Origin: Phoronis australis
Taxonomy: Eukaryota > Phoronida > Phoronidae
Reading direction: 5' to 3'
Length of the DNA stretch: 64,000 nt
Assembly (NCBI GenBank): GCA_002633005.1
Contig: NMRA01000480.1
Span: forward strand, 193,547-257,546
Shown here piece by piece: positions 22,037 to 35,500 of this stretch; within the stretch, counting starts at the first letter, position 1; each line of letters opens with the position of its first letter. The notes under the pieces are model-generated. The model saw only the letters and a list, made by a program, of their open reading frames with translations, made no database searches and had not been told where the DNA came from. Made by a program: the position numbers and the translations under genes.

Positions 22037-24269
22037 GGTTAATTTGGTTTACTCAAAGAGCGATGCAGCTTTTAATGACACTATTTCTGTGTCAGATTTT
22101 ATTTATTCCTTTTTACCCACATCGACGCGAAGCTGTAGATTTTGTATACAGCTTAAAAGCGTTTGATTTTAGACTGAGTCAGTGGTCCCCACCGAGACCG
22201 CGCTATTGGCTTCGGCGGCGCTAGGCTATCGGGAAACAGCAACTTGCACGATATTACATACAAGTGGAAGTGTCGAGATATATGTGTCGTAGTATTTTAA
22301 CTTTGTTGTCTCTAACAGATGTAATTTTGAAATTCTGTGATTTGAAATCTGCACCCGTCACCGAAAGGTAAGTTTCCTGTGGCAACGGTCTGTACGTCTC
22401 AGGTTACAACGATGATGTAGGCCTACTGTACTTGCATCGATTCGTAAGAGCGCCATCAATAGACAATCAATTGATTAAGGGGTCATTTCTAATGTAATGG
22501 CTCTTAAACTCTACACATAGCATAATAAGTTGACTACTGAAAGGGTCCCCATGACGAAGGCATCTCTTGAAATTAAAATAACCTCAAGTAAATCCGTTGT
22601 TTTGAACACAAGACACAATAACGTTATAAATTTTTTTATCCGTCGAATAAATTTGGGATCAAATTTAAAGGCTGTTAAGTGAGGCAAGATATTTTTTAGT
22701 CATTTATCAAGATTTACTCTTTAGCTGTGAGTTCAAAAAGTTACATAAAGCTACAAGGTGCAATATGGCAGTAAGAGGGTCACAAATACGGCCACTAAGA
22801 TTAGGTATGGAAAGTGGTCTGTGGATTATCTCCCCTGTCAATGCCCGTCAAATTTGAGTAAATACAAATAATTATTTATAGTATGCATTGGTTATTCCAG
22901 CCACCAAAGTACAACTTTCAATCTATTTTGTAAGTTACTTATTTTAGTTGCTGAAAACATACAATTTTGGACACGGCTGATATTACCAATTACGGTCTAG
23001 TGCTCCAGAGGCAAATTTTAGTTCACAAAATGTGACATTTAGAGTTTTGCTAGGATGCCTATGCATGTACAAATGAAAATGAAACTCTTCTGAATTTTGA
23101 AGTATAGACTGATTTTTGAAAATCTACTGGTTTTTATATAGACTGCCTCTTAAACATTGTTATGCATTTACTTAACTCATTGATGAAATGTTATCGCCTG
23201 GACATGGTCGCTTTTCACGTTACCAAAACGTATAAGCGGATTTGAAAATACCTGACGTCATTTTGGTCGCTCTGTTTATCAAACTGAAACACTGCAAACC
23301 AAACACACGTTGCCGGGGAATCTCCTGTAAACACAACAACCTTTGCGCGTATGAAAATAGCGGCGATCAATAAACAGGTGCATTGAAGGAGCCCGATGTC
23401 GTCCGTTTCCATACTTCTACACCTACAATTATAATCAATGTGAACGGCCAATCGCCTACTCATCGTTGAAACCCCGTGTAACACTAATCATTTATCTTAC
23501 AGTGTGCGCGCTTTCCGATACCATCTATAGTTTACCCTCAGTGTCGAATAACTCGATGCAAGGAGTTGTCTTCGAGATAGCTGGTCCCAAATCGATTGAC
23601 AGCCCGAGGTTATCATTTAATACCTTTTGCTGGCTTTGAATATTTCACGTGTTAGGGAAAAGAACATAGTTTGAAAAGTTACACCAGCAAGACAGTTGGC
23701 GAGCAATGCGTTCTATACGCCTATACATCAAGCAGACGACAAGAGTTAAAGCGTTAGTGGAGTCCACTTAGTACCTAAGTAGTTGATTCCTGGACACTGA
23801 TAAACATATCAACAAGTACTTGTCCACTATAATTCTTTTGAGTCGCGAAGTTAAGGATTTTCCGGGAGCAATATCAGTAGCTAGTGTCGCATATGCGTAC
23901 ACAATTCACGGGTGAATAGACGAGATACTTGTAATGTTATACAAGTGGATACCTAGAAAGTTGGGAAAAGTCCGCAGAGGTTTTATTATGAGAAAGACAA
24001 TATACACATATAAAACGTAGGCGTAGCAAGAGGGGAGGGTCAGGGGGGAGGGGGAAGGTCAAACTTATAACGTTAAACGAATGAAGGCGGCGGAGGGAGA
24101 CCGGTACGTGGGTACGTGCCCCCCATAACTTGCAAGCGTGTTCGTTGGTGAGTAGAGAAAACACACACAAAGAAATATGTAGAATAGTGAGGACTATCTA
24201 TTGACTAGACTGCCAGTGGTGGAATTAACCTTCAGAGGCCCTAGCCAAGACATTTTTGTTACAGACTCC
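22037..24269. other. No recognised gene
   Basis: Mostly unique AT-rich sequence. Only short frames without domain motifs are present. Confidence 0.4.
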
Positions 24270-24930
24270 TACCACAGTAGCATCAAGTCACGTGCCTCAA
24301 ACAAACAAAAAGCACAGTAGCATTAAGTCACCTGACCCAAACCAATAAAAACCACAGAAGCAAGAAGTCACGCGGTTCAAAGAAACAGTAATCACACTGA
24401 GTAGCATGAAGTCACGCGGCCCAAAGAAACAAAAAACCCAGTACATAGTCACGCTGCCCAAAGAAAGAAAACCGCGGTTGCATGAAGTCACACGGTCTAA
24501 AGAAACATTAAACAAAGTGACAACAAGTCACACGGCCCAAACAAACAAAAACATCAAGTCACGCTGCCCAAAGAAACCGAAACCACAATAGCAACAAGTC
24601 ATGCTGCCAAAACAAGGGAAATCACAGCAGCATCAAGTCATGCGGCCCAAACAGACAAAAACCACAGTAGCGTCAGGTCACGAGGCCTAAACAAACAAAA
24701 AACACAGTAGCATCAAGTCATGCGGCGCAAACAAACAAAAACCAAAGCAGCATCAGTTCACGAGGTCCAAACAAACAAAACCACAGTAACGTCAACTCAC
24801 ACGCCCAAACAAACAAAAACAACGGTAGTATCAAGTCACTCGACCCATACAAAACAAAAATGACAGTAGCATCAATACATGCGGCCCAAACAAACAACAA
24901 CCTCAATAGCATCAAGCCATGCGGCACTAA
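24270..24930. repeat. ~42-bp minisatellite, about 15 copies
   Basis: Degenerate units of aagtcacgcggcccaaacaa followed by acaaaaaccacagtagcatc. Forty-two is a multiple of three, so parts of the array stay open on the minus strand as hydrophobic 14-residue repeats (24297-24515 and 24718-24927). I read these as by-products of the repeat. Confidence 0.9.
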
Positions 24931-24978
24931 AGCAAACTTGTGTACGCTTGCAAAAGTACACGTAAATAGAAAGAAGTT

Positions 24979-25270
24979 TATATTATGACCAAATGATAGA
25001 AAAAATGAAAATCAGGGCAATTGCGTAGATTTTCATGTTCAGTGTTTCACTTTAATCGCTAAAGCAGAATCAAGACAATAAACCAATGTACACACTAACT
25101 GAACAAACAGCGAGTATATTCAAACACAGCAACGTAACATGTTGTCACTGTTGAGTGTAGGCTACATTGGATTTTCGTCTTGATAATGCTTTAGTGATTA
25201 AAACGAAACGTTGAACATGAAAATCTACGTAGTTGTCCTGATTTTTTTCTATGATTTGGTCAAAATCTGA
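24979..25270. repeat. Long inverted repeat: two ~110-bp arms, 72-bp spacer
   Basis: The left arm (24979-25090) and right arm (25163-25270) are reverse complements with moderate divergence. Matching blocks include gtagattttcatgttca against tgaacatgaaaatctac, and tcaagac against gtcttga. The transcript would fold into a long hairpin. A MITE-like or foldback element is likely; no coding potential. Confidence 0.8.
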
Positions 25271-26136
25271 TTTAATCAATAATAACGTGAATAGTCTACA
25301 AGCAGCACCGTGGCATGCCACCTTATTTCGTTGTACATGAAGGAATATGATAAATGTGTGAGTATCAGTTTAACGCTGAAGCATAATGGGGGGAGGGGGG
25401 TGAGCAACGGGAATGAAGACTGACTACAATGGTGTAAAGTGAGGAAGAAAAGAGAGAAAATTGAACATAAAAATGCGTACTCACATAAATGGCAAGAAAA
25501 CACAAAAAGGCATTACAAAAGCCGCCTGATAGCGAAATTTGTAGACAAAATATCTATAGACAGCAAATCCAAGCACACTTGCGAGATTAGACAAATTCGG
25601 TTTCACAAAATTCAGAAAGTTTCCATGAATATCCCTGTAATTTCCGGCCCACAAATCCTAATCTAAAGAGGCGAAAAAATAACATCGAAAACCAACAATC
25701 CACAACTGCTAAGAAACTATGAAAAAGACAATAGATACAGTAATGCGCACAGACTTGAATGCCATACATTCCCGGAAATCAGTTTTAAATGATTGAAAAC
25801 ACCAAGCTATTTAACGCCCAAGATTTGGCTCAGCATTAGCACGGGCTTTAATGTCAATAGATATCTCATAAATGACGGTGAGAATCGGTGATTTGTAATG
25901 AAACCCCAAAATACAACGGATTTTATTGTCATTTAGATCTTGTCAAAGCTAATAACTTCAAAAAATCTATGACATCCAATAGTGACCCAAAATGCGTTTT
26001 TCAACCGTCTAAACGATAGAGCTCCTTATAGAGAAAATGTTAAGTCTGTGTAATAGTTTGCACATCAGTATTTGAATTTGAAATTGCATTCAGTAATCCA
26101 CCAATCATATGTTAACAACGAATACTGTCCTTCAAT

Positions 26137-26216
26137 TGACATGCTGGAAGTGCCCGCCCACTAATCGACAGGCTGGACGTGCCCTCTTGTCAATGGACAG
26201 GCTAAAAGTGCCCGCC
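26137..26216. repeat. Three ~30-bp repeats upstream of the promoter
   Basis: gaca(t/g)gctggaagtgcccgcc and variants start at 26137, 26167 and 26196, about 180-260 bp upstream of the TATA box of the secreted-protein gene. They could be a small cluster of factor-binding sites or simply a minisatellite. Confidence 0.6.
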
Positions 26217-26392
26217 TTCTTTGCCATGTGTGCGTACCATAGACCTAAGAAACTCGCAAAAACGCAAGATCACAAAATTCTTCGTGAGTTATCGCCACGC
26301 ACTACAGACAAAGCACGTGATCACACTACCGGATGTCTTGCTTCCACGGAACGCAGTCCTGCCTTTTTCCTGATACGTGTCTGCACATAGGG

Positions 26393-26400
26393 TATAAAAA
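26393..26400 (+). promoter_or_regulatory. TATA box of the secreted-protein gene
   Basis: gggTATAAAAA lies 68-75 bp upstream of the ATG at 26468. A start of transcription ~30 bp downstream would give a 5' leader of about 40-45 nt. A CACGTG E-box lies upstream at about 26314. Confidence 0.65.
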
Positions 26401-26467
26401 CCAAGGAGTGAAGTAGGAGAAATCATTCCGATAAGAAGCTGAAATCGACAATCACACACCAAGAGAT

Positions 26468-26500
26468 ATGAGGAATTTCTTTGGATTGCTCTTAGCTATA
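26468..26500 (+). CDS. Exon 1: start codon and signal-peptide beginning
   Basis: ATG AGG AAT TTC... encodes MRNFFGLLLAI and ends exactly at a strong donor, ATA|gtaagt. The 11 codons supply the n-region and half of the hydrophobic core. The ATG is the first after the TATA box. Confidence 0.65.
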
Positions 26501-29500
26501 GTAAGTAGACTCTGCCACTTCAAAACTACGCAAAGTTAACTCGCATACCTCCAAAATGGACTTCCTGTTCTACAAAAATGAAATATTCTGGTCACATAGC
26601 CTGTCATGAAAACCTAATTTTCTGCTATAGGATTTTTTCGTGTGCAGATCTACAGATCTCTTCCAAAATGACGTTACTTGTCAACTCGTTGTTTTTTGAA
26701 AACAGAAAGGCATCTTTATATTTTCACTGGTAATATTCTTATGATAATATTAAAAAATATAATTTGCCTGAATTGTTATGGATTTTGTCGTATAGAGCGC
26801 TCTTTTGACTTCCAGGTTACGTTTTGAATTATTGAAATCGTTCACATTTGATTGTTAGCGGACTTGCCTGTAAAGCATTCTTCAATTGTTGTATATTTCA
26901 ATGGAAGTACAGCGTTTTTTTCTAACTTTTCTCATTTTTTATTCCTGGAGACTTTAGAACCATTTCGCCCGTTAAATAATCTTGGCGGAGCCACCATAGA
27001 AAGTTTGGTTGGATTTGACGCTATATACATGTAAAGATATTTTATCCTAGAGAGATTCACGTTCCGAAGCAAACTTTTTTGCAAACTCGAGTTTTGCTGA
27101 GTTTGCAAACAAAGAGTTGCCAGTGTTGACCTCTGTAAACACTACGTAATTAGTTTGCCGAAGTGTGGTCACACACATCATTTGGAAACTAGTTTTGTGA
27201 AGTTTGGCAAATTAATACCAACCATCAGGCAGTAGAAAATCATGCAAGTATCTGTGTTCAATATGGTAATATCGAGGAAAAAGTTTTAATGTTTAAAGCA
27301 ATGTACCGTACACCTTGAACGAGAATCACAGACGTCGTGGGACAGTGTGTCTTATAGTGGCAGATCCAGTGTAAGAGTGGCTCCACTGCCAATGGGCACA
27401 TCTAGTGTACGAGCGGTTTGACTGCCAATGGGCACATCTAGTGTACGAGNCCTTTTTACGCAATCTCAGATTCAGTTGGCACGGATGCAAGCCATTTCAC
27501 CATGTATTTAAAGGGCTCGCGAAATCGAGGCTGTTAATCTATCACCACTAGTACACTCACGCCCTCTAGTTATTGCAGATTTACCGAATAGCCCCATTGG
27601 CACATCTAGTGTGCGAGTGGTTCGACTGCTAATTGGCACATCCAGTGTACGAGTGGTTCTACTGCTGATTGGCGCATCTAGTGTACGAGTGGTTCGACTG
27701 CTGATTGGCCCATCTAGTGAACGAGTAGCTCGACTGCCAAGATGATGGCACTCAGAAAGAGGATCTCGAACGTTAAGTGCGCGTGCGAGATTCTGACAAA
27801 GTGACAAGAACTCGCAGGACTTCGCGAGATATTGCCATGTGTTTCAAGCGAAGCACGTGTTCCCGACGTGTTCGCACTAGCTTCCTTAGCCTGATTTTGC
27901 GAAACAGGCTAAGCCATCCGTGCACTGGTCTTCAGCTAAACGTCAAAGGACAATAAGCATTTCGAGAGTCACCCCTCTGGTTTCAAGCAATAACCAACTG
28001 TCAGTTCTTTCGAAGATCTGAAACCAGTTTTAGTTTAGTCAAAACATGTTTCTTGTAATAAGAGTAGTGTTTATAGCCGAATTAGTATTAGATGCGTTCA
28101 GGAAGAGCTCTGCCAGAGATCTAACAAGAATAGCTCTTGCAGTCAGAGGCAATGAGCTATATACATAAAGACGACACGACTATACTCGCAAGCCAGAGAG
28201 CACGTTACACGCGGTCCGCCATATTGATCTAAACAAAAGCACGGTGGCCTTACGGGGAATTTTCTAAAATTTAAATACTAACGAGGTTTTAAAATATTGA
28301 TAACATAACAAAATGTACACCTGTGACCCACGCATTACTTAAACGATCACATAAGCACTGCAAAGACAAAATTCTTAATCACTTTGGCTGAAATTCTCAC
28401 GGAGTGCTGTTAGGGCCTGGGAGTTTTTGCCGGCTCAGTCGAAAACACAATCACTGAAATGTATAAAATTTAGAAAATTGTATAGTACCTATTTTTCAGT
28501 TGTTTATAAACCGACATGACTATCAGGTCGAACGAGCCCCCTCATTTGGCGAAGTGGGCAAAAAGGTCCGCATCGTCAGAAATTCCAGCCCCCCATATTA
28601 AACCCTGGGTGCGCGCATGTTACATACTCAGGCCTTAACACACTGTAAGTATTAGAAGACCATAAACAGGACTGAATATAAAAACGATGGTTTTCCTCAA
28701 GTAAGACAGTTGCACATTTTAATAACTTGCCAGGCTACATAACATGTGTCGCATCTCTTGAAATTTACAGAAACAACCCATCTACCGTCTCAATATAACA
28801 TTGTGGGGTGTAGCATTCTTGGGGTATCCCTTCCTTCGATCCTGCCCTATTCCTAATAACCTGGTTTTATACCACAATATCAGCCTCGAATGGCAGATAC
28901 AACCGTGTAATAATCCATAAAGTTATCTCACTAGTGAGATAACATTTTGGCGGGAAACCGAGGCCGGATTCGAACCCGGGCCTCAAGAGTTTCGAGTCGC
29001 CGACTTTACCACTACAGCACATAGCGGCTGACGTCATCGAACGTGAAAATAGAATACCTAAATGGGCACGCGCAACAATCGCATGTTCGGAAAAGGGCAT
29101 TGCACCGACATGTATACGCTATGAAAAATAAGACGCATAATTTCCATAAAAACCATATTTTAATTCAGTGAAATTTTTTTCTCGTGTTCTCTCACTTATA
29201 AATCACCGATCTCCAATTTGAATGCGGGTATCGTGTTGTCGGGATCCTTTGACTTGAGCATTACAGTCAGTTGCTAGTGGTAACCTACTTTAGCAGACGA
29301 TATTTTGCCGGTCGAAGCTTAGCGTGATAAAATGTGTAGTAAGCTATAATAGTTGCTGAACCTTAATTTATAGATTCAATTTATTTCTATTTTGTTTTAT
29401 TTTTCAATTGGTTTTGAGTAAAGGCATTATTTTACAAAAAGATCTCGGCTTTTCTTAAAAGGTCACGACCTCCGACCCCGGGTCTCTGACATAGAAAGTA

Positions 29501-32500
29501 GTTACAAAGCCGAGGCGAGTCGAGAAAGGAAGATCGATTCATTGCAATGTTTCTCGTTCAGCATGTGGTATAAATAGATTATTACAAGTTCTCAGTCGTT
29601 ATCCCCCGTTATCTAGAGCCCTCGTGGATTTTGGAGAATTATCACCCTCGGGGCTAACGGGGATAACGGGGGATAACGAATTCGCCATGTACTAATTTAT
29701 ATATATTTAATTAAATAAATCTTCGAATTGTTGTCCACTCTGTAAAAATAAACAACTATTAATCTTTTAGTCACATTTTGTGTTTCTTCGTTGCTAGAAA
29801 ACAACAGATATCTTGGTTACTAAAACCTTAAAAGACATATCGGACAAAGAAGGAAAATCAAGTAAAAGATCATGAAACAACGACTTAAGTGGGTGTTCTC
29901 GGAACCAAATTAAGTTGAACAATATTGTTTCGGTAACGGTCTGGTTCTCAAAATACGGGCACGTTATATCCGACCATTGCCATTGTTTCTGCTATCGGAT
30001 TCTCGCCCACAAAATCATTTTATTTCAGTTTCAATTTTAAACCTCAAAAGACAAAAAATTATATCATTGATTCTGGGTCTAATCTTTATACTCGAAGTCA
30101 AACTTTATTTTTGATATTTTCTGCTTTAACTAAGGATAAGTGTTAAGACCCTTTTTAAAATTCTGTGCTCAAGTGTTCAGTGATTTTCTGGAATAATTTT
30201 CTAAAAATCCTAGTTTGCACTTGATGATCCTAACATTAAAGCTATGAGTTTTTACTTGAAATCCCGTGTTGTTACCAACATTGGTTCCTAGATACTCGCA
30301 TCTCGACTAACATGGTTCATCAGCAAGGTAATGGACCACTCTGCTCAACGAAAACCACGTGACGTCAACTCTAACTATATTTATCTCATTGGTCAGAGCC
30401 GGATTTCAAATTAATTTACTTACTTATATGGTCTAGTACGAAATCAGTACCTTTAATTTAGTTAGTGAATCTCGTGTTGTAATTCTGAACGTAGAAATAA
30501 ACGAAAGTCAGAAAAACATTTCAAACACGAGTCTTTATTCTAATAATGAAAACCAGACGATCCCGTCATTCTAACAGATAGCTATAGCGCTTATACTACA
30601 TCTCGGTTGAGCCGAAGGCCTGAAAGACGTTACCATTGGAGGCGCGTTATTGAATCCTGATTATTCAGCACTGAAAATGCGGGCTTCGCTTTTTCTCATG
30701 TTTCTTACACATTAAGATTCCTAGTTGTATTTTGGCGTTCAGTCATGTTCAACGGTAAAGCTTAGTCGCTGCCTCTATAGACCTAATTCACGCCGACAGG
30801 AGGCGCGTTCCAAAACGAGCTCGCTACGATAGCTCTTTTAGCTTATCGGGTTGTATTCCACGTTTTTCGAACGTCTAGAAAAATACGGACACTCAACTGT
30901 CTGTTTTACAATCCCTAAGGACGTTGAATTTAGGAAGCGTTGGGTCGTTGCCATACACCGCGACGAAGGAAAATATGTCCGTGCAAAATTTATAAATGAT
31001 TTCGAAAAATTAGATCATATTTTGTCGCATCTCGGTTGCCGACAGCGGGAGCATCAAAGCACTGACGACCGCGGGAGAGTCTTCAGCCAGCCAGGCTGTT
31101 TTCATGACTACGGGTTGCTGCATTTTTCTTTCTAAAAGAACAGGGTCCTCAATACCTCGATTGTGAGGCCGAATTTCGGCCCTATTCCACTCTACGGCAA
31201 AAATATTGAAAAATCCCCCGAAATTCCCACCACGACTGTGGCCTAAAAGTCATCTATGCCCTGGTGATTGAAAGGTTCTCTCCAAAGTTCAAATCACCTG
31301 TAACCACGCAGGTGGCACTTTGAAAGAGCACAAAAATGCTACTTGAGACAGCCTATGAGAGCTTGCAGGTAGATTTTTCCCCTAGCTCGGCGAAAACATT
31401 TGCTCTCAGAGGCACTGGCACCTTTCTCCTGGGATGAACGAGGCCCCCGAAGAAGCATGATAACCATGTTTGCTCTGTAAAGTTAACTAAAATTGGACTC
31501 TAAAAGGAGCTTATATTTTGGACGAACGAATTAGGTGTTTTAATTTTAAAATTCAACTTGGTCCAGATTGATATTTGAAATCTAACACACGAGACGTAAG
31601 AATTATTAAAACTAAAAAGCAGAATTGCTGGTCAAATAATTTTTATTTTCAATTACGAGCCTGTTTTTTATTTTAATAAAAATATATTTAATAACATAAA
31701 TTATTCTTTCAGATCAATGACAAATCAACTGTTAGTCCCGGTAGTCCGTACCACACAAGGACTTAGGCTAGGCCTGATGTCAATATTCTTGATCAACACG
31801 TTAAACCAGATATGACTAATTGCACATGACAGCAAAATGCAATGAACCACCATTGTCGAATATATATTCAACTCGTCAACAATACAAGCAGATGACCTGG
31901 TTCGTGTAGAAAGCATTTCTATCAACAATTTACAAGAAGGAACGTAACCCTGCATTCAGCATAATACCGGACCTGTAGGACAACGCAGTTTGGTCATATT
32001 TACTTTTTATGTTTCGAACCTAGTTTTCCGAAAAAAAGCTTATACCCTTTCGTCAGACAACTCTTTGGTGCATTGACTTGTTTTCTAATGTATTTTTCTA
32101 TGTCCCTGGGGTTAACTATCGAAACACTTTTAAGAATTAATATCCAGGTTGGACTTGAAAGACCGGCCATTTAACTCAAGCAATGTCAACTTCCGCTTTG
32201 TTTATCGCAGTGAGCCTCGCTTTGGATTTTAATGTCCGCTGCGTAAATTAGGTTTAAAGGATTATACAGTGGTACTTATCACACAACTAAATTAAGATTA
32301 AAGTTTCACAGTAAAACACAAGTTAAGCCAATTTACGTAACAATAGTATGTTCTAAAGCGTTGCATAAATATTGCTTTGGATTTGAAGGTATTAAATCTC
32401 ATGGAATCAGTATTTACCACATTAATTAGTGAAAAGTGTACGCAGTATTCTATAACACCAGCCCGCGAAATAAAGATACGTGAAACGGAAAAATATATCT

Positions 32501-35500
32501 AAGCGGGCGAGAAATGGGCCCACAGGATTTCACGATTTTGTGTTAAGGACTTTAACCACTATCTGTTTCTGTTTCTGTTTCTGTGGTGTCGTCAGAGGGT
32601 AGGCACCGGGATAGTCTCTAGCCTTCCTCCTTCCAGTATCGCACGCAATGTAAATTTGGAGATGTAACCAAGTTCGTGCTGGTTACACACTCTTCGATCT
32701 TTTCTGAGTCTGTAAGTAGAAATGATCGGTCTGCAGGTGTTGTGTTCTGTGAGAGCCAGACTAGGGCGTCTTCATATGGTTCACATTCAGCTCTAAAAGA
32801 CGAGGATTTTCCAACCCGTGCTGTTGACCATTCGAAGAGGCGTTGACCCTCGCAAGTCCAAGCAACTGCTGCCCAAGCCGTAGTGTCATCTCTTAGTGAG
32901 CCGTCCGTTGCAACAATGATTGTGGGAGATTGTTCTTCAACCCATTCCGATAGAGTTGCTTGGTTGATACAGTCAGCTCTTTCCCGCCAATGACGGCCTC
33001 CAATCTCCATGGTGTTGATGACAAAGTTTGTGGCTTTCGACCACTCTATGCTGTTGATGTTCTCCTCTGGACATACCTCTTCGACAAGCTCACTATCTAT
33101 TGTCTAACAGTAGCCCTTCGTTTCAGAGCGTTGTCACTTCCGCTAAAAGCACAGACCTACAATCATCAGTTGACTTCAGTTACTACCAATCATATGGTGA
33201 ACTAATGGCCACAAAAGGGGAAACGTTCGTTTTCACAGGTAATCATACTGCAGAAGCGATCCCTGTCAGCGATCACCGAAGCCAGTTGATTATGTCGTGC
33301 AGGTGAGCCTAATTCCCATAATATGCTGTTCAAACAGTTGCTATAACCGTAGAGTTACATGTATTTATCGCTTGCAAATCAATGTTCTGACCGTCATTCT
33401 CATGATTGTGTTGTTCGTACTTCAGAGCAGAATGATATTATAGTGGGTATGAGGTACCGGAATGTGTTCTCTTCGTATTTTGGAAAGCACATCATCCTGA
33501 ACGTGTCGCAAACTTGTACTAGAGTTACCGCTTTTAACTCATTCGACCCTGAGCACCATATGGAATAAGTTGCTTAGTGGCCTGGCTGAGCTGTGGAATG
33601 TCTACCCCCTTGAAGTCGGAGGGTATTTCACTCAGAACTAGGTCACAAACACTGCACATAATTAAAACCTCATCACCCAGTCATTAGTAAACATATACTT
33701 ACCAAATTTTCAGCAATACATCTTGAGTAAATGAGCTTCATGTTGATATAAAATTTATCCAAGTTCAATATCGATAAAGGGTTGAACAAGTAGTTTTACT
33801 TTTTGTTTTCCAGAAACAAAGACGTTTGTTTACAAATAATCCATTTAAATTTCCAGAAAACATGTCAAGAAAGTTTTCTGTGTAGCATATCCTCATCATA
33901 AACTAGATCACTGAAATCTGTATCTAAATCTGACCACTCAGTGCCATCAGTATCCACACTATCATATCCATAATCACTGAAGTCTATATCTAAATGTGAC
34001 CAGTGTCATCAGTATCCACACTATCCTCCATAATAAAAACTTCAAGAACTGTGAGAGAGCAGCAGAGATGATGTCCGTATAATATCAAGGCAGCAATTTC
34101 AAGTGAGTGTGTGCACAGTGCTAGTCACAGAGTAGAATGTTCCTAGTAATTGAACATTTTGTTATTGTTTCTGGTCAGTTCAAATAAAATAAACAGGAGC
34201 ACCCTAGCAGATGATTAAGTGGTGACAGCAGTGTTATGTAACACCAATTAGGCTACAATTCAGGGCAATTAGCTTCATTCTAGTCTTCAAATCAAACAAA
34301 CATACTATATTTCAGGGAGGAATATCTTTATAACCTTTCAAAAGTTACCACAACAACCACTACAAAGTTAACACGCTTCCTGGTTTTTCCTTGAATTGAT
34401 AATTTGCTTGTGAAGAAATGGTTATAAATTCCAGAAATAACAGCCAATAGGCATTAACTTCACAAACAAGAAGTTAACACAGAGTATGGTGTCTCAATCC
34501 TCATTGGATAGAAAACTGGGAATACCCTAGATATATTTAAACTTAAACCAATAAACTGCTGCCTTCTATCCCTCCTGAAGGCGTGATCCGCCTGTGAGAT
34601 ACATTCTTAGATAACGCCTCCAGACGGCATCAGGCCCTGAGTGAAAATAAACAGTCAAGCCATAAGGCGGGATCAGGGAGGAATGAGTGTGGCATAAGGA
34701 TCACTTACAGGGGTACCATGTCGCTGTTTTTAGAGTGGCTGTACTGCATTGGCTGCATTTGATCGACTTCACCAGTTCATCCGGGTCAACTGCCTAAGAC
34801 TGACATCTGTGACTGGTTCTTGATGGCGACTTCTGGCTTACCGACCAATCAGATGTTCTTAGGCGATTGAACCGGCAGAACCGGCGGAGTCAATCAAGAA
34901 CATCAATGAGTGTAACCTACGAGCAAATGAGCACTGTACATTAATACTTTGTCTAGAGCACTGCCACTAAACTAATTTATCTGCAATGCCTTGCAACGTG
35001 TATCCTCAGGTTGACTATAGCGATTGAAAAAGAGATGATGCGTTTCTTGCACCAAGAGAATATTTCTCACAAGTATATAATCCCAGCCGGTGCCACAGCA
35101 GTTCATCGGAAGACGTACTACTTCACTGTGACGTTCCAGGAAGGTGGTTCTTTTAGCAACGACATTGAATGCACCGCGACATTGAATTACGTCAATAGAA
35201 ATGGCGAAGACGTTACTAGGACTACATTTGACAACAATAAGATTGGTAAGCTGCCAAAACAAACAAAACAGACATATGACGGGAAAGGTTTGACTATATA
35301 GGTCTCCTATAGAATAATTCCTGTGTACAAGGTCAAATTTTTATATTCCAAATTTACATATTGCAAGAACGCTTAGAGAAAACTTACAAATTCGTACTCA
35401 AATCATGTGACGTGATGACTTAAACTCCGGGTCTGAACCCGAGTCGAGTATGAGGTTGGAAATCTGAGGTTGGAAATTAGACTGACATGGCTTGCCGTAT

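Noticed and set aside
24297-24927. Two hydrophobic minus-strand frames with ~14-residue repeats
   Set aside because: The 42-bp minisatellite unit is a multiple of three, so long frames are expected without selection.
28950-29036. A functional tRNA gene
   Set aside because: A and B boxes are present, but the acceptor and anticodon stems do not pair convincingly; it fits a SINE head.
33359-33568. Frame reading QNDIIVGMRYRNVFSSYFGKH as an extra exon of the secreted gene
   Set aside because: The acceptor near 33425 gives a phase incompatible with exon 2, and an immediate stop results from joining it.
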